Assembly: GCF_001039355.2 (NCBI RefSeq)
Contig: NW_019775541.1
Location: 297,547 to 330,012, forward strand
Length of the DNA: 32,466 nucleotides
From: Lingula anatina
Lineage: Eukaryota > Brachiopoda > Lingulata > Lingulida > Lingulidae
Direction of reading: 5' to 3'
Below, in pieces: positions 29,572 to 32,466 of the stretch. Positions within the stretch are counted from its first letter, which is position 1; every line of letters begins with the position of its first letter. The notes under the pieces are model-generated. The model searched no databases. It was not told where the DNA came from and saw nothing but the letters and a program-made list of their open reading frames with translations. A program made the translations under genes and the position numbers.

Positions 29572-29760
29572 GAGCACATTCAGAACAGTGAACTAACATA
29601 TTCGTGGATCAAATATGATGACCCACCAAAAAGCTTGTCACTTAATTCCTGATTAGACACTGAATAGATTCCCCACAGGGATTAAGCAACAAGCATTAGC
29701 ATTTAGTGGGTGGCCATATTTGATCCAGGGATCTGTTAGTCTGCTGTTCTAAATGTGCTC
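29572..29760. mobile_element. 189-bp MITE-like element, about 55-bp imperfect inverted ends
   Basis: GAGCACATTCAGAACAG at 29572 pairs with the reverse complement of CTGTTCTAAATGTGCTC ending at 29760. The similarity continues inward: CTAAC.A, TGGATCAAATATG and ACCCAC. The interior has no coding capacity. The ends do not begin CAG, so it is a different family from those at 24 kb. TSD not determined. Confidence 0.8.
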
Positions 29761-30502
29761 ATTGACAAATAACATCATACAGAACCTGGGTAGGGGGTAA
29801 AACTTATGCTTACAACAGGTATGTATACAAAACTGATGAAAGATACTTGGTAAATAAACATTTTCCAGTTTTTCACCACTTGAGAGTTACTTATACACTT
29901 ACTGTCATATTTAAGATATTTCATTTACATACATAACCCCAACCAGGTAATATGATGTGACTATTGTATTCATCAATGCAGTGGGGATCATAGTTGTATA
30001 TGTGTCTGTAGTCTCATATAGAAATCACTGAACACACTGTGGACATGATTTACAGTGATGAGAGAGAAAATTTTAAAAGTGGCAAACTACAATCTCTTTG
30101 CAGTGAATTTCTGACTTTTCTTTCCTTATGAAATATGTACGAAGTACATATACATTTACTCGGGGGAATTTTTAATGTACAAATGTAATTAAAAAGTACT
30201 GTGCAGATGTTTACAAATACAGTTTTGTAAGTCTTTGAAAATTAAATTGAAAAGTCTACAATGCAGTTTTTGTCACTATTTATCATACTTATATTATATT
30301 AGGTAATTATATTATTTCATCAACTTTATTCATAACTTTCAATTTTAATGCACTTCTTGAAAATGTATTTGATCTTTGTTTTTCTGAGAATTATCATTTC
30401 AACATTATAAATGTACCAACCAACTTTTAATTATAAATAAATATTAAATATTATTATTTATTGTTGTTGTTTTATTTATATGACTGTGTAAGAATATCTA
30501 GG
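29761..30502. other. Non-coding, no gene seen
   Basis: AT-rich spacer between two small inverted-repeat elements. Confidence 0.6.
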
Positions 30503-30775
30503 TCTAAGAACTCAGTCCCAATAAAAATAAGAATGCATTCAGTGTTTTATCTGTCTAGGTAGATCAATACAGGGGGACTCTTGCTGAATGCAGTCAGATT
30601 AAGAGATTAGCATACCACCCCCTAGCTTTGACTAGAAAATGGAAAATGTGGTCATTGTACAAGCATGTTATAAACAAAAGGAGCCAAGCCAAACCAATTG
30701 CATTCAGCAAGAGTCCCTGTGGAGTTGGATCGATTTACATAGACCAATAGTGTCATTGGGAATGAGTCCTAAATT
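30503..30775. mobile_element. About 270-bp MITE-like inverted-repeat element
   Basis: The best inner arm is 18 bp perfect: GGACTCTTGCTGAATGCA at 30575-30592 against 30699-30716. Outward the arms stay alignable (GATCAATAC versus GATCGATTTAC region, GTCTAGG versus GTCTATG, and ACTCAGTCCCAAT versus ACTCATTCCCAAT at the outer ends), with a small insertion in the left arm. Non-coding; family unknown. Confidence 0.7.
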
Positions 30776-31040
30776 AAGGCACTATTAGATATGTCAGTGG
30801 CAATACTAAGATGAATAAAAATAAAATGATAAAAAGAAAGTGTAGTGATAGTTTCTAATATGATTCTTTTACTTCCAAAAGTATTTTATGCGGTTCAAAG
30901 TGATAACATCGATTTTATCAAAGAATCGGGGACCACTGAAAGACAAAGTATATTGCAAACTTTTTGAGAGGTAAAAAACTAGGTCATGTCTCCCATTTCT
31001 CCCTGCAGAATCTTACAGATATCAAGTCAGCGACGTTGTA
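30776..31040. other. Non-coding spacer
   Basis: AT-rich sequence leading into the foldback element; no feature recognised. The left boundary of the foldback may lie a little upstream of 31041. Confidence 0.5.
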
Positions 31041-32466
31041 TATGTGCGCACGCATGTTATTACGTCGCTCATTCTTCTTTGTTACGTTAAAATGATATAT
31101 ACGTTACCATAAAGCGTGTAAATATTTTTTATTCTATTTTCATTGGTTGTCTCTCCTTTTGTGCGCCAACACTATTTTAATGAAACACAAATAAAAGACA
31201 TAGAGTTGGCCCACAAAGCGAAAGAAAACCAATGAAAATAGAATAAATATTTACACGCTTCATGGTAGCGTATGTATCGGTAACGTATGTATCATTTTAA
31301 CGTAACAAAGAAGAATAAGCGACGTAAAAACAAGCGTGCGCACATATACAACGTCGCACGCAACCACAGAGTCGCGACAACAGAGAACAAACAATGAAAT
31401 CAGAAAACAATACCTTCACGATAATTGGTAACGTATATTTATCATATTAACTATACAAATAAGAATGGGGACCGTAAAACAAAAAGCGCACATAGGCCTA
31501 CAAAGCCACACCCACTCACAAAGTCGTGACATTTGGTCACGTACATATATATATCGAAAACGTATGAATCAAATGGACAATTTTCACAGATGAAGGCAAG
31601 AAATCTTATTTGTCTCGTTTTCTTTCATTTTAATGTAGCATTAAGACATAAGTGCTGGCCCACAAAACGAAAGAAAACCAATGAAAATAGAGAAAATAAA
31701 TATTTACACGCTTCATGGTAACGTATTTATCGGTAGCGTATGTATCATATTGACGTAACAAACAGAAAGAACGACGTACAAACGTGCGCACATATACATG
31801 TACAAAGTCGCACGCACTAACAAAGCCGTGACAACAGAAAACAATCAATGGAATCAGAAAACAACACCTTCATATTATTTGGCCATGTATATATCAGTAA
31901 CGTATGTATCATATGAACAATTTTCACAGATAGTTGATGGCAAGAAATCTTATTTGTCTCGTTTTCTTTTATTTTTATGTAACATTGAGACATAAGTGTT
32001 GGCGCACAAAACGAAAGACAACCAATGAAAATAGACACCATGTGGCTTGTAAATACTTTTATTTTTTATTGTTTGTTGTCCGTTTTGTGAGCAAACGCCT
32101 TATTCTTTCGGTATACAACATTACAATAAGAAGGAAAAGCAGGGCAAGTAAAGATTACTTGTCTTGAAACCGTTTGTTGAAATTCTTTATATGATACATA
32201 CGTCACCGATACATACGTTACCAAATAATGTGAAGGTATTGTTTTCTGATTTCATTGTTTGTTCTCTGTTGTCGCGAGTCTGTGGTTGCGTGCGACGTTG
32301 TATATGTTCACACGCATGTTATAACGTCGCTCATTCTTCTTTGTTACGTTAAAATGATACATACGTTACCATAAAGCGTGTAAATATTTTTTATTCTATT
32401 TTCATTGGTTGTCTCTCCTTTTGTGCGCCAACACTATTTTAATGAAACACAAATAAAAGACATAAG
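31041..32466. mobile_element. Complex foldback element, tandem and inverted units; runs off the window
   Basis: Bases 31041-31201 recur in the same orientation at about 32304-32466. Both are inverted copies of 31205-31365 (shared words TTACACGC, TCATTTTAACGTAACAAAGA, GACAACCAATGAAAATAG). The inversion extends so that 32206-32466 mirrors 31205-31440 almost throughout. Between them two further direct units start near 31652 and 31997 (345 bp apart) with a shared internal word CAATTTTCACAGAT. All open frames here are repeat shadows. The element resembles a foldback/satellite-type DNA element; the right edge is outside the window. Confidence 0.85.

Noticed and set aside
31533-32352. Several 60-77-codon frames near the right end
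   Set aside because: They lie in repeated and inverted units of the foldback element on both strands; shadows of repeat sequence.

Overview
The window is AT-rich animal nuclear DNA made almost entirely of transposable-element debris, simple repeats and small inverted-repeat elements. The organism is a metazoan, most likely a marine invertebrate. That reading rests on Ty3/gypsy pol of the type common in molluscs and cnidarians, an animal CACTA/EnSpm (Tnp2-like) transposase, Ulp1-, PHD- and HIRAN-type accessory modules, many short terminal-inverted-repeat elements, microsatellites and intron-like splice signals. I cannot name the species. No intact protein-coding gene, rRNA or tRNA was recognised. 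Almost every coding segment is broken by frameshifts, stops or lost key residues.

Layout. 1-8.2 kb: non-coding DNA with a compound TTA/TTG microsatellite, a one-ended CAGGGGCGG-type element, a 31-bp near-perfect palindrome (3.9 kb), a 468-bp exact duplication around a single N (5.16-6.10 kb, probably an assembly artefact) and a short element with 35-bp perfect inverted ends (7.05-7.27 kb). 8.6-10.9 kb: a decayed plus-strand Ty3/gypsy element. It keeps the C-terminal part of RNase H and the integrase tail but has lost the integrase core. It runs straight into an 11-copy tandem array of about 58 bp, then a purine tract and an LTR-like start. 12.3-13.3 kb: two tandem-repeat blocks.

13.6-27.3 kb: a run of minus-strand modules. 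They are a phase-matched two-exon gene remnant (15315 to about 13890: an N-terminal module, an Ulp1/C48-like protease domain, then half a PHD finger), an unrecognised exon (17.5 kb), a Tnp2/EnSpm-like transposase remnant (20.56-19.62 kb), a second Ulp1-like fragment (21.03-20.71 kb) and a HIRAN-like protein remnant (27.29-26.55 kb). A 649-bp N gap lies at 15.5-16.2 kb. Small terminal-inverted-repeat elements sit at 23.99, 24.76, 29.57 and 30.50 kb. A gypsy integrase C-terminus is on the minus strand at 28.2-28.5 kb.

31.0 kb to the window end: a complex foldback/tandem structure that runs off the edge.

What could be new: co-orientation of transposase, Ulp1-like, PHD and HIRAN-like modules suggests one large cargo-bearing DNA transposon, or several related ones. 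The gypsy 3' tandem array supplies the last codons of pol and has a conserved, hairpin-capable core. The terminal foldback is also unexplained. All are inferences from reading alone.
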